Position numbers and translations under genes: made by a program. The notes under the pieces are model-generated. The model saw nothing but the letters and a program-made list of their open reading frames with translations. It was not told where the DNA came from and made no database searches. A stretch of 64,000 bases of DNA from JABWCQ01 sp964530625 (GTDB lineage: Bacteria > Electryoneota > RPQS01): the NCBI GenBank assembly GCA_964530625.1, contig CAZHAK010000006.1, positions 79,401-143,400 on the forward strand. Reading direction: 5' to 3'. Below, piece by piece: positions 7,256 to 14,244 of this stretch; the first letter of the stretch is position 1, and each line of letters opens with the position of its first letter.

Positions 7256-7773
7256 CGATTAAGGAAAGAATAGGCTGGAAGCTCTTGTCGTGGCGCAAGT
7301 CGGACGCTGGCGACCGTCGCGTCTCGCTTCCGCGGGTGACAGAGAATGCCAATAGCGCGTGTATTGTCCTGCCCGTTAGTTTCGATGACTTTGATCTTGT
7401 GCGCACGATACTTCCCGACATTCTGGTCAGACTATCTCATGCGCGAGTGACGATTTGGGTGCGGGAGAATTTCCGCAGTTGGCTGGTGATTGACGAATAT
7501 TGCAACGTGCGCAATTATGATCCCGCGCGCGCGACGCGATTCGGTATTCCCAGTCAGGACATGACTAAACAGATTCGGTCCGCTGAATACGATTTGATGA
7601 TTGATTTGTCTTTGAATCCTGATTTGTATGTCGCGGGATTGGCGAAGGAAGTGCGCGCGACCACCAAGGTTGGGCTGTCGCATCCGCATACGCAATCCTT
7701 GTACAACTTGCTGGTCGAAAGTTCGTCACCGGACAGCGGCCGCAGGATTATGACTCTTTTGAATTACTTGTAG
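7252..7773 (+). CDS. GT9-like or DUF6913-like protein of unknown function
   Basis: A 173-residue protein, probably cytoplasmic. It has alternating strands and helices resembling half of a glycosyltransferase family 9 fold (C-I-V-L-P-V-S-F-D-D-F near residue 37, YDLMIDLSLNPDLY near 113, TKVGLSHP near 137). It is about half the length of a heptosyltransferase and no donor-binding motif is visible, so an enzymatic role is doubtful. Bacteroidota carry small proteins of similar outline (DUF6913) in comparable settings. Its start overlaps the CorC-type gene by 4 bases, and mazG follows after one base, so it is expressed with the RNA and nucleotide housekeeping genes. Function unknown. Confidence 0.7.
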   Translation: MTIKERIGWKLLSWRKSDAGDRRVSLPRVTENANSACIVLPVSFDDFDLVRTILPDILVRLSHARVTIWVRENFRSWLVIDEYCNVRNYDPARATRFGIPSQDMTKQIRSAEYDLMIDLSLNPDLYVAGLAKEVRATTKVGLSHPHTQSLYNLLVESSSPDSGRRIMTLLNYL

Positions 7774-7774
7774 A

Positions 7775-8593
7775 GTGCATGTGAAACCGGAAATTGAGCA
7801 TAACGCATTGACTTCACAAGCCGCCGGGGAATTCGCGCGGCTTGTGCACATTATGGCGAAGCTGCGCGCGCCGGACGGCTGTCCGTGGGATCGCGAACAA
7901 ACGCACGAATCGTTGCGCCCGTATCTGATTGAAGAGACCTACGAAGTTCTCGATTCGATTGATCGTAAGGCTTATGGCGAGCTGAAAAAAGAGCTGGGCG
8001 ATCTGCTTTTGCACATCGTCTTTCACGCCAAACTCGCCGAAGAGGAAGAGTTGTTCCATATCGGAGACGTGCTGCACGAAATTAGTGAAAAGCTGATCCG
8101 GCGGCATCCGCATGTGTTCGGTGACGCGGTGGTGAATTCGACGGATGACGTGAATAAGCAGTGGGAGAAGATCAAACTTGACGAAACGCACCGTCCGCAG
8201 TTGCTCTCTGGTGTGCCGAAGAATCAACCCGCGCTGAACAGGGCTTTCCGGGTGCAGGAAAAAGCCGCGGCGGTGGGATTTGATTGGCCGTCTGATGCGC
8301 CGGTGTGGGAGAAACTCACCGAAGAGATTGCCGAGTTGAAATCTGAAGTTGCCAAAGGCGACCGTAAGCGGATGGAAACCGAATTTGGCGACTTGTTGTT
8401 TACGATGGTGAACCTGGGCCGCAAATTGGATCTTCATCCCGAAGAAGCTCTGCGCGGAGCGATTCAGAAGTTTACGAACAGATTCGGTCAGATTGAATTG
8501 GACTTGAAGGAAGAAGGGATTCCGTTGCACGAGGCGGGTTTGGAAAAGATGGATAAATTGTGGGACAAGGCTAAAGAACGGGAAACGGTGTAA
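7775..8593 (+). CDS. mazG: Nucleoside triphosphate pyrophosphohydrolase MazG
   Basis: A 272-residue all-alpha NTP pyrophosphohydrolase that cleaves (d)NTPs to NMP and pyrophosphate, a house-cleaning function. Two MazG domains are visible. The first has CPWDREQTHESLRPYLIEE and then ELKKELGDLLLHIVFHA with the metal-binding E-x-x-E/D pattern. The second has METEFGDLLFTMVNLGRKL. The GTG at 7775 is used; a second GTG at 7781 is possible. It follows the preceding stop by one base and precedes hflX by two, consistent with one operon. Confidence 0.95.
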   Translation: MHVKPEIEHNALTSQAAGEFARLVHIMAKLRAPDGCPWDREQTHESLRPYLIEETYEVLDSIDRKAYGELKKELGDLLLHIVFHAKLAEEEELFHIGDVLHEISEKLIRRHPHVFGDAVVNSTDDVNKQWEKIKLDETHRPQLLSGVPKNQPALNRAFRVQEKAAAVGFDWPSDAPVWEKLTEEIAELKSEVAKGDRKRMETEFGDLLFTMVNLGRKLDLHPEEALRGAIQKFTNRFGQIELDLKEEGIPLHEAGLEKMDKLWDKAKERETV

Positions 8594-8595
8594 GC

Positions 8596-9996
8596 ATGGG
8601 ACGCGCGAGAAGCTCTATTGGTGATGATCGCTCCCGGTCGCTGGGGTTTGACCGGATCAAGATTGAGGATGCCTCGAAGGGGGAGGCTGATGATTCGCTG
8701 ACCCCGAAAAAAGAGCGCGCCCTTTTGGTCGGAATCTGTAAGCCGGGCGAGCACATGACTGCCGCGCAGGAGCATCTTGACGAGCTGGCCATGCTTGCCG
8801 AAACCGCAGGCGCCGAGATCGTGGATCGGGAGATGGTCAAGCTCCGGCAGATTGACTCCGCTCTCTATATAGGGAAGGGGAAGGCCGCGGAACTGGCCGC
8901 ACTGGTCGCCGAAGCGAACGCGGATATCGTTGTCTTTGACGAAGACCCCGCTCCGGCGCAGGCGAGAAATCTTGAGCGCGAATTGAAAACAAGATTAGTT
9001 GACCGCTCCGGGTTGATTTTGGATATCTTTGCAAAGCGGGCGCAGTCCCGCGAAGCCAAGACACAGGTCGAGCTTGCTCAACTCAAGTATATGTTGCCTC
9101 GACTCAGCGGCGCGTGGACTCACCTTGAGCGGCAGCGTGGCGGTATCGGCATGCGCGGGCCGGGTGAAACACAGATTGAAACCGACCGCCGGATTATTCG
9201 CACAAGGATTCGCAAGCTCGAAGCAGACTTGACGATGATTGACAAGCAGCACCAGACTCAGCGCGCCAAGCGGCAGGAGGTGTTCAGGTTTTCTTTAGCG
9301 GGCTATACCAACGTCGGCAAGAGTACTTTGATGAATGTGCTGACGCAGGCCGGGGTCTATGAGGAGAATCTCCTCTTTGCGACTTTGGATTCGACGACGC
9401 GGAATCTACCCTTGGGACAGGGGATCCGGGCCGTGCTCTCCGACACCGTGGGGTTTATTCGCAAACTGCCGCCGGGGTTGGTGGCCAGTTTTCGCTCGAC
9501 ATTGGCCGAAATCGCGGAAGCGGATTGTATTGTGCATGTGATTGACATCGCTTCGCCAACCTACCGGGAGCAGATGGAGACGGTCGAAAAGATTTTGGCC
9601 GAAATGGGGCTTGCGAACATTCCGGTGATCGAGGCTTTTAACAAAATGGACGTGCTGGACGATCCCTCCGTGCTGAAGTCGGTGAAGGAGACTAAGCCCG
9701 AAGCCGTCCTGATTAGCGCGGTTGCCGGAACCGGACTGGATACTCTAAAGGAGAGAATGCGGCTGGTCATGGAGCAGGGGAAGATCCTGATGGAGGTTGA
9801 TCTGGACCCGGCAGACGGCAAGCTGTGGCAGGAACTCTACCGGGTCGGAGAAGTCCAAAGTACCGAGCCGCATGGAGACCGTGTTTTAGTGAAAGTTCAG
9901 CTTGATCGGGTGGAAGCGGGGAGATTGGGCCTGATTGATCAAAAGAAGCCGGACCCATGGAAGCGGGGAAATCTACCGGAAAATAAGCCGGAATAG
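8596..9996 (+). CDS. hflX: Ribosome-associated GTPase HflX
   Basis: A 466-residue GTPase that splits stalled or hibernating ribosomes. It has a short variable N-terminus (about 45 residues), the HflX N-domain with ALYIGKGKAAEL, a helical linker with GGIGMRGPGETQIE, and then the G domain. In the G domain G1 is GYTNVGKS (236-243), switch I/G2 is in FATLDSTTRNL, G3 is DTVGF, G4 is NKMD, and G5 is near ISAVAGTG. A C-terminal domain of about 70 residues follows. It is the last gene of the phoH-ybeY-mazG unit; a small hairpin with a T-rich arm follows at 10006. Confidence 0.96.
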   Translation: MGRARSSIGDDRSRSLGFDRIKIEDASKGEADDSLTPKKERALLVGICKPGEHMTAAQEHLDELAMLAETAGAEIVDREMVKLRQIDSALYIGKGKAAELAALVAEANADIVVFDEDPAPAQARNLERELKTRLVDRSGLILDIFAKRAQSREAKTQVELAQLKYMLPRLSGAWTHLERQRGGIGMRGPGETQIETDRRIIRTRIRKLEADLTMIDKQHQTQRAKRQEVFRFSLAGYTNVGKSTLMNVLTQAGVYEENLLFATLDSTTRNLPLGQGIRAVLSDTVGFIRKLPPGLVASFRSTLAEIAEADCIVHVIDIASPTYREQMETVEKILAEMGLANIPVIEAFNKMDVLDDPSVLKSVKETKPEAVLISAVAGTGLDTLKERMRLVMEQGKILMEVDLDPADGKLWQELYRVGEVQSTEPHGDRVLVKVQLDRVEAGRLGLIDQKKPDPWKRGNLPENKPE

Positions 9997-10005
9997 CATT
10001 CTTTT

Positions 10006-10026
10006 AAGCAAGTTTTCTTGCTTTGG
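10006..10026 (+). terminator. Weak terminator-like hairpin after hflX
   Basis: AAGCAAG / CTTGCTT around a TTT loop, 10 bases after the stop codon, with little T tail beyond the stem. The stronger hairpin at 10232 may be the real operon end. Confidence 0.4.
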
Positions 10027-10231
10027 CCACCCTAACCACCAAAAAATGGAGGCGTGAAACCTCAAAATAGGTATACCCTCTGAAGGCGGAACCTTTTGAA
10101 TTATTAACAATCACAGCTTGGCTCAGTTCTCGTTAAGTGTGCTAAGGGTCGATGTATATTAAACTTCCAAATACTTAGATTCTGGCTTTAGGAGCTGGAA
10201 TTCCAGTAGGTTAGCAAATTGCGAATTCTTC
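10027..10231. other. Intergenic stretch between hflX and the polyamine regulator
   Basis: About 200 AT-rich bases with no convincing reading frame. It lies between two hairpins, so it may be the 3' untranslated end of the hflX operon or hold a small RNA ending at the terminator at 10232. Nothing specific is recognised. Confidence 0.4.
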
Positions 10232-10256
10232 GGGGGTCTTGACAAGACCCCCTTTT
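10232..10256 (+). terminator. Strong rho-independent terminator
   Basis: GGGGGTCTTG / CAAGACCCCC with a very short loop, followed by TTTTCTAT. It separates the hflX operon from the polyamine locus. Confidence 0.85.
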
Positions 10257-10275
10257 CTATGTATATTGACGCATC

Positions 10276-10305
10276 ACTTTATTGAACAGAAAGTTTAATA
10301 TACTT
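10276..10305 (+). promoter_or_regulatory. Possible operator/promoter of the XRE-cupin gene
   Basis: ACTTT, nine bases, then AAAGT form an inverted repeat, followed by TTTAATATACTT with -10-like hexamers (TAATAT or TATACT) directly at the start codon. The symmetric site next to a HTH-regulator gene suggests autoregulation. No well-spaced -35 was found. Confidence 0.35.
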
Positions 10306-10855
10306 GGATTATAGACCGGTGGAAATCGGAGCGAGACTTAGAAATCTCCGACTGGCCCGGAACCTGACCCAAGAAGAACTGGCAGAGCGCGCCGATTTGA
10401 CCAAAGGGTTCATCTCACAGCTTGAGCGCGACCAGACCAGCATCTCGGTAGACAGTTTACTCGGAATCCTGAGGGTTCTTGATGTGAAAGTCGCCGATTT
10501 CTTCAAAGAGACTCAGCCTGACCAGGTTGTATTCACGAGGGTCGAGCGCATCTCGCTTGCCGAGACTGGCGCCGACAAATTTGAATTGCTGATCCCCGGC
10601 GGGGCCGACCGCGAAATGGAAGCGGCACTGGTGACGCTTGAAGCCGATCAGCAAACCGATCCGATCAAACCCTATCAAGGGGAAGCTTTCGGGTTCGTCA
10701 TGTCAGGGACGATTCAGTTGGTGTTTGGCAACGATAGTTTTTCAGCGCAAGCCGGATCGAGTTTTTACTACACCGGTGATCGCGAGCACTTCATCCGCAA
10801 TGCCGGAAAACGTACTGCGGAATTTCTTTGGGTAACCACGCCTCCCACTTTTTAG
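10304..10855 (+). CDS. XRE-family HTH regulator with C-terminal cupin
   Basis: A 183-residue DNA-binding regulator. The N-terminal XRE helix-turn-helix (about residues 8-62) reads I-G-A-R-L-R-N-L-R, NLTQEELAE, then T-K-G-F-I-S-Q-L-E-R. The C-terminal cupin beta-barrel (about 105-178) has YQGEAFGFVMSG and ends with the strand ending FLWVTTPPTF. This HTH-cupin layout is that of PuuR and related small-molecule-responsive repressors. It stands first in front of speD and the arginine decarboxylase, so a polyamine or arginine-derived ligand is a natural guess. The start is taken at TTG 10304; GTG 10319 is possible and would be favoured if the -10-like hexamers just upstream are real, since transcription would then start after 10304. 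Confidence 0.88.
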   Translation: MDYRPVEIGARLRNLRLARNLTQEELAERADLTKGFISQLERDQTSISVDSLLGILRVLDVKVADFFKETQPDQVVFTRVERISLAETGADKFELLIPGGADREMEAALVTLEADQQTDPIKPYQGEAFGFVMSGTIQLVFGNDSFSAQAGSSFYYTGDREHFIRNAGKRTAEFLWVTTPPTF

Positions 10856-10905
10856 GTTGCGTTGGTTTTTTTACCTTTCACCTTTCTCAGGTAGGAGAAC
10901 CTCTA

Positions 10906-11316
10906 TTGAAGTCTTTGGGACAACAAATTGTGGTTGATTACCACAAGTGTAATCCTGAAATCCTCAACGATGTCGCTGCGGTCAAGCGTGCTATGCGCGA
11001 GGCTGCATTGAAGGCGGGCGCAACGATTGTGACCGAGGCCTTCCATCTATTCAATCCGTACGGAGTGTCCGGAGCGATTATCATTGCGGAGTCTCATCTG
11101 GCGATTCACACGTGGCCCGAGTTCGGCTATGCGGCGGTGGATTTGTTCACCTGTGGCGACGAAGTTGATCCGGCTGTGGCATTCGAGCATCTGAAGCAGG
11201 CTTTGGAAGCGGACGAATTCACGGCGGTGGAAATGAAGCGCGGTATTATGAATTCGCACGGATTACAGTTTGAGTCACACAAGCCGGTGGTCGGAATGGC
11301 CGCCGCTGTCGCCTGA
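10906..11316 (+). CDS. speD: S-adenosylmethionine decarboxylase proenzyme (SpeD)
   Basis: A 136-residue bacterial class 1B proenzyme that self-cleaves to form a pyruvoyl cofactor and decarboxylates SAM to give the aminopropyl donor for spermidine. The processing site is in AESHLAIHTWPE, with cleavage expected between Glu62 and Ser63. His68 and Cys83 (D-L-F-T-C-G) match the conserved catalytic residues. TTG 10906 is chosen as start because TAGGAGA lies 7 bases upstream and the length fits the family; the frame is open further upstream but without a ribosome binding site. The next start codon overlaps its stop (TGATG), so coupled translation with the arginine decarboxylase is likely. Confidence 0.95.
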   Translation: MKSLGQQIVVDYHKCNPEILNDVAAVKRAMREAALKAGATIVTEAFHLFNPYGVSGAIIIAESHLAIHTWPEFGYAAVDLFTCGDEVDPAVAFEHLKQALEADEFTAVEMKRGIMNSHGLQFESHKPVVGMAAAVA

Positions 11317-11783
11317 TGATCATAAAGACCCCTGATAAATATTTTCTGGTCAAAGGATTTGCAGAAGGCGATACGGAACTGAATGCGTTTGATAACGCTC
11401 TTTTGGCTGCAGGCGTGGGGAATACGAATCTGGTTCGCATGAGTTCAATTCTTCCGCCTGCCGCTAAGCAGATTGAGCCTGTAAAACTACCCTACGGTGC
11501 GCTGGTGCCTATAGCCTATGCCGACGAGACGAGTTCTCTGCCCGGTGAAACGGTTTGTGCCGGAGTCGCGGTGGGCGTGACGGACGATCTCTCTTTGCCG
11601 GGTGTTATCATGGAACACCACATGCACGGATCTGAAGAGGAGTGCAAGAGGATCGTGATTTCGAAAGTCGAGTCCGCGTTTCGGGCACGCGGCTGGGCTC
11701 TGGCCGATATGAAAGTCGCCGTGGTGTCCGGTAAAGTCGAGCGGATTGGTGCGGCTTTCGCCGGCGTCATCCTGTGGACCTGA
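11316..11783 (+). CDS. Pyruvoyl-dependent arginine decarboxylase
   Basis: A 155-residue proenzyme of the PvlArgDC family, first known from archaea and chlamydiae, converting arginine to agmatine. Self-cleavage is expected in the segment R-M-S-S-I-L-P-P between Ser43 and Ser44, which would give a beta chain and a pyruvoyl-bearing alpha chain. Other family elements are G-V-G-N-T-N-L-V just before the site and MEHHMHGSEEEC in the alpha chain. Together with SpeD it makes two adjacent self-processing pyruvoyl enzymes. Agmatine would be used by the agmatinase at 12845. It overlaps the speD stop by one base and ends before a strong terminator. Confidence 0.95.
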   Translation: MIIKTPDKYFLVKGFAEGDTELNAFDNALLAAGVGNTNLVRMSSILPPAAKQIEPVKLPYGALVPIAYADETSSLPGETVCAGVAVGVTDDLSLPGVIMEHHMHGSEEECKRIVISKVESAFRARGWALADMKVAVVSGKVERIGAAFAGVILWT

Positions 11784-11803
11784 CATAAGTTAGATAAATC
11801 ATA

Positions 11804-11840
11804 GAGTCGGCCTCCTTTATTTGGAGGCCGACTTCTTTTG
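11804..11840 (+). terminator. Terminator after the decarboxylase pair
   Basis: AGTCGGCCTCC / GGAGGCCGACT around TTTATTT, followed by TCTTTTGTTT. It separates the regulator-decarboxylase unit from speE. Confidence 0.92.
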
Positions 11841-11889
11841 TTTAAACTCGTAAGTCTTTAATTTTAGAGGGCAGAGATCGCCAATGGAC

Positions 11890-11918
11890 TTGAGATTCTG
11901 AGAGCCGTTGTGTATACT
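11890..11918 (+). promoter_or_regulatory. Promoter of speE-speB
   Basis: TTGAGA, 17 bases, TATACT. Transcription would start about 14 bases upstream of the speE ATG, leaving a very short leader. Confidence 0.7.
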
Positions 11919-11938
11919 CTGTCTTCCCTTGGAACATT

Positions 11939-12778
11939 ATGGAACTTTGGTTAACCGAAACATACGGACCCATTCGCGGCGGCTGGAAAGTCAGCGATGT
12001 GCTCTATTCAAAACAATCGAAGTATCAGCTTGTCGAGGTCGTAGAAACCGAGCGCTGGGGCAAAACTCTCGTGCTCGATGGTTGTATGATGACTACAGAA
12101 CGCGATGAGTTTGTTTACCACGAAATGCTGACGCATCCGGCGATGGTTACCCATCCCTCTCCCAAGAGCGTTTGCGTGGTCGGCGGGGGAGACGGCGGCA
12201 CGGTCCGCGAAGTGCTGAGACACACCGGTGTCGAGCGAGTCGTGCTGGCCGAAATCGATGGCGACGTGATTGATGTCTGCCGCAAGTTTTTTCCGGATCA
12301 TACGTCGAAACTCAGCGATCCACGAGTAGATATTCAAGTCGGCGATGGCTTTGCATATCTTAAGAATCACGAGGGCGAGTTTGACGTTATTCTGTCTGAC
12401 TCAACGGATCCTGTCGGCCCCGGCGAGATCCTGTTCACGCAAGAGTATTTTGCGCTGACCAAGCGCGCCTTAAAGCCCGGCGGAGTGCTGGTCACTCAAT
12501 CTCACAGCCCGTGGGATCCGGATTCGAAACTGCGCAGCATCCGCGATGTCCTCCTGCAAAATTTCTCTGCAGCTCATTGGTATGGCGCGGTGATTCCAAC
12601 CTACCCATACGGCTGGTGGAGTTTCTTTCTGGCCTCTGATTCAGCCCATCCGCTCGAGTCCGCATCGCTTGACCGGATGCAGGCAGTTACTCAAGCCTCC
12701 CAATATTACACTCCGGCGGTTCACGACGCAGCCTTTGCCGTGCCCGCCTTTCTTGCCCGCGAACTGGGAGTCGCTTAA
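11939..12778 (+). CDS. speE: Spermidine synthase (polyamine aminopropyltransferase)
   Basis: A 279-residue cytoplasmic enzyme that transfers the aminopropyl group of decarboxylated SAM to putrescine. It has a small N-terminal beta domain (residues 1-60, with LVEVVETERWGKTLVLDG), then a Rossmann-type methyltransferase fold with the glycine motif VVGGGDGGTVREVL (about 78-91), E-I-D-G-D-V-I-D, and the catalytic segment SDSTDPVGPGEILF. PTYPYGWWSF near the C-terminus is also typical. It is encoded just after its own promoter and 66 bases before the agmatinase that would provide putrescine. Confidence 0.96.
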   Translation: MELWLTETYGPIRGGWKVSDVLYSKQSKYQLVEVVETERWGKTLVLDGCMMTTERDEFVYHEMLTHPAMVTHPSPKSVCVVGGGDGGTVREVLRHTGVERVVLAEIDGDVIDVCRKFFPDHTSKLSDPRVDIQVGDGFAYLKNHEGEFDVILSDSTDPVGPGEILFTQEYFALTKRALKPGGVLVTQSHSPWDPDSKLRSIRDVLLQNFSAAHWYGAVIPTYPYGWWSFFLASDSAHPLESASLDRMQAVTQASQYYTPAVHDAAFAVPAFLARELGVA

Positions 12779-12844
12779 GCGCCTCCCCGTCAGTCAAACT
12801 GTTAGTTTCCCTTCAAGACTCCTACTACCAGAACTCAAACTTAC

Positions 12845-13675
12845 ATGGGCGCCCAGCAAACTCTGGACGGCGCTCGTTTGGCGTTGCTGGGACTTCCCTA
12901 CGATGGCACCTGCTCTTTTCGCCCTGGGGCGCGATTTGGTCCGGCGGCAATTCGAAATGTATCTGACGGACTGGAAACGTATTGTCCCGTTGCAAATCTC
13001 GACCTCGAGGACGTGCGTTTTGCCGATCTCGGCGACTTGATCTTGCCGCCCGGTGAAAAGGACGAGACCTTAAGACTCATTGAGCAAGCCGCTGGCGAAC
13101 TCTATGGAGACCAAGTTATTCCGGCCGGTTTGGGTGGCGAACACCTTGTGTCCTTACCGTTAGTCAAAGCTGCGTTTGCCCAATGTCCTGACCTGGTTCT
13201 CGTGCAGTTTGACGCCCATCTGGATTTGCGCGATGATTATCTCGGAAGTAAGCTCTCACATGCGACGGTTCTTCGTAGGATTATGGAGTTTGTGAGTCCG
13301 TCACGAATCTTGCAAATAGGTGCGAGGTCTGGGCCGCGGGAGGAGTTCGAAATAGCTAAGAAATTTGGAACTTACCGTGCCGATACGTTTTCGCCATCTG
13401 ATTTGAGTGCATGGATTGCGAATCGACCCGTTTATGTCACGTTAGATTTGGATGTGCTTGATCCTTCTGTACTTCCAGGTACCGGAACACCTGAACCCGG
13501 GGGGGTCAGTTTTACCACCTTACAGAACTGGATTCAGGCATTATCCGGGTTACATTGGGTAGGATGGGATGTCGTGGAGCTGTCTCCGGACTATGACTCA
13601 ACTCATGTATCCTCAGTGGTTTCCTCCAAAATAGTACGCTCAATGATCCTTGCCTCTACCGCAAAGCTTTATTGA
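12845..13675 (+). CDS. speB: Agmatinase (ureohydrolase family)
   Basis: A 276-residue binuclear manganese ureohydrolase. Metal ligands are visible as GGEH (His100), FDAHLD (Asp123, His125, Asp127) and L-D-L-D-V-L-D-P (Asp pair near 202-204). The opening L-L-G-L-P-Y-D-G-T and the motif VLPGTGTPEPGG are typical of agmatinases. Arginase or formimidoylglutamase would be alternatives from sequence alone, but its place beside arginine decarboxylase and spermidine synthase favours agmatine to putrescine plus urea. The start is ATG 12845; no strong ribosome binding site is visible. The locus therefore holds the chain arginine, agmatine, putrescine, spermidine. Confidence 0.92.
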   Translation: MGAQQTLDGARLALLGLPYDGTCSFRPGARFGPAAIRNVSDGLETYCPVANLDLEDVRFADLGDLILPPGEKDETLRLIEQAAGELYGDQVIPAGLGGEHLVSLPLVKAAFAQCPDLVLVQFDAHLDLRDDYLGSKLSHATVLRRIMEFVSPSRILQIGARSGPREEFEIAKKFGTYRADTFSPSDLSAWIANRPVYVTLDLDVLDPSVLPGTGTPEPGGVSFTTLQNWIQALSGLHWVGWDVVELSPDYDSTHVSSVVSSKIVRSMILASTAKLY

Positions 13676-14244
13676 TTGGCTTGCATTTTGCCACGGCTTT
13701 GGCCATAGGCTCGCTCGTGAAGATGCTATAAGCTCTATAAGAAACATTGAGATAGACTCTTCTACGCCCTTGAGGGTCTGTGTCAATTGCGAACCTCCTG
13801 AGGATTATAGACTTTCGTTTTGCCGACCTTTGAGAATGTTAAAAATAGGCAAAACATTTTCCTTGACAAGTTGATTCCGATTGACTATATTTGGGGAACT
13901 TTGACCAGTATAGAACTTTTTTGAACTTAGGTCAGACCCCCCATTAGTAAGTACTTGATTTCCAGCAATACCCCAGAAACCCGGACTTCCCCAAACAGCC
14001 GCCGAAAGCAGTTGCAAAATTGGAAGTTTGTGTTTTTTTCCTCAAGCTGGGTTGAATTAATACGGATGCGTTCATGCCAGATCCTAGTATCTCTCCAAAC
14101 GAATTGAACAACACGTTCATGACCACGCAAGTTTTCCACAATGCCCCCCCGGCTAACGCCGAGTCCGGGCATTCGGTGTGCGTATCCGACGCAGCCCATT
14201 ATCCACGGACTAATAAGATTTCCCATATTCAGGAGAATCACAGA
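13676..14244. other. Long AT-rich upstream region of the giant gene
   Basis: About 570 bases without a convincing gene, more AT-rich than the flanks. A 74-codon frame at 13650-13874 overlaps speB and has no ribosome binding site, so I leave it out. The region holds the promoter at 13863. It also has an open frame in phase with the giant gene from 14074, which adds 57 polar residues before the signal peptide and is most likely untranslated leader. A leader of about 345 bases is long and may be regulatory. Confidence 0.5.
13863..13891 (+). promoter_or_regulatory. Near-consensus promoter of the giant gene
   Basis: TTGACA, exactly 17 bases, TATATT. It is the best promoter match seen in the window and points at the giant reading frame. 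Transcription would start near 13898, about 345 bases before the chosen ATG. Confidence 0.75.

Noticed and set aside
13650..13874. 74-codon frame after speB
   Set aside because: It overlaps the speB end, has no ribosome binding site, contains the -35 of the giant-gene promoter, and its residues do not look like a protein family.
14074..14244. 57-residue N-terminal extension of the giant protein from ATG 14074
   Set aside because: It is polar, lacks a ribosome binding site and would bury the signal peptide; ATG 14245 has AGGAG upstream and opens the signal peptide directly.
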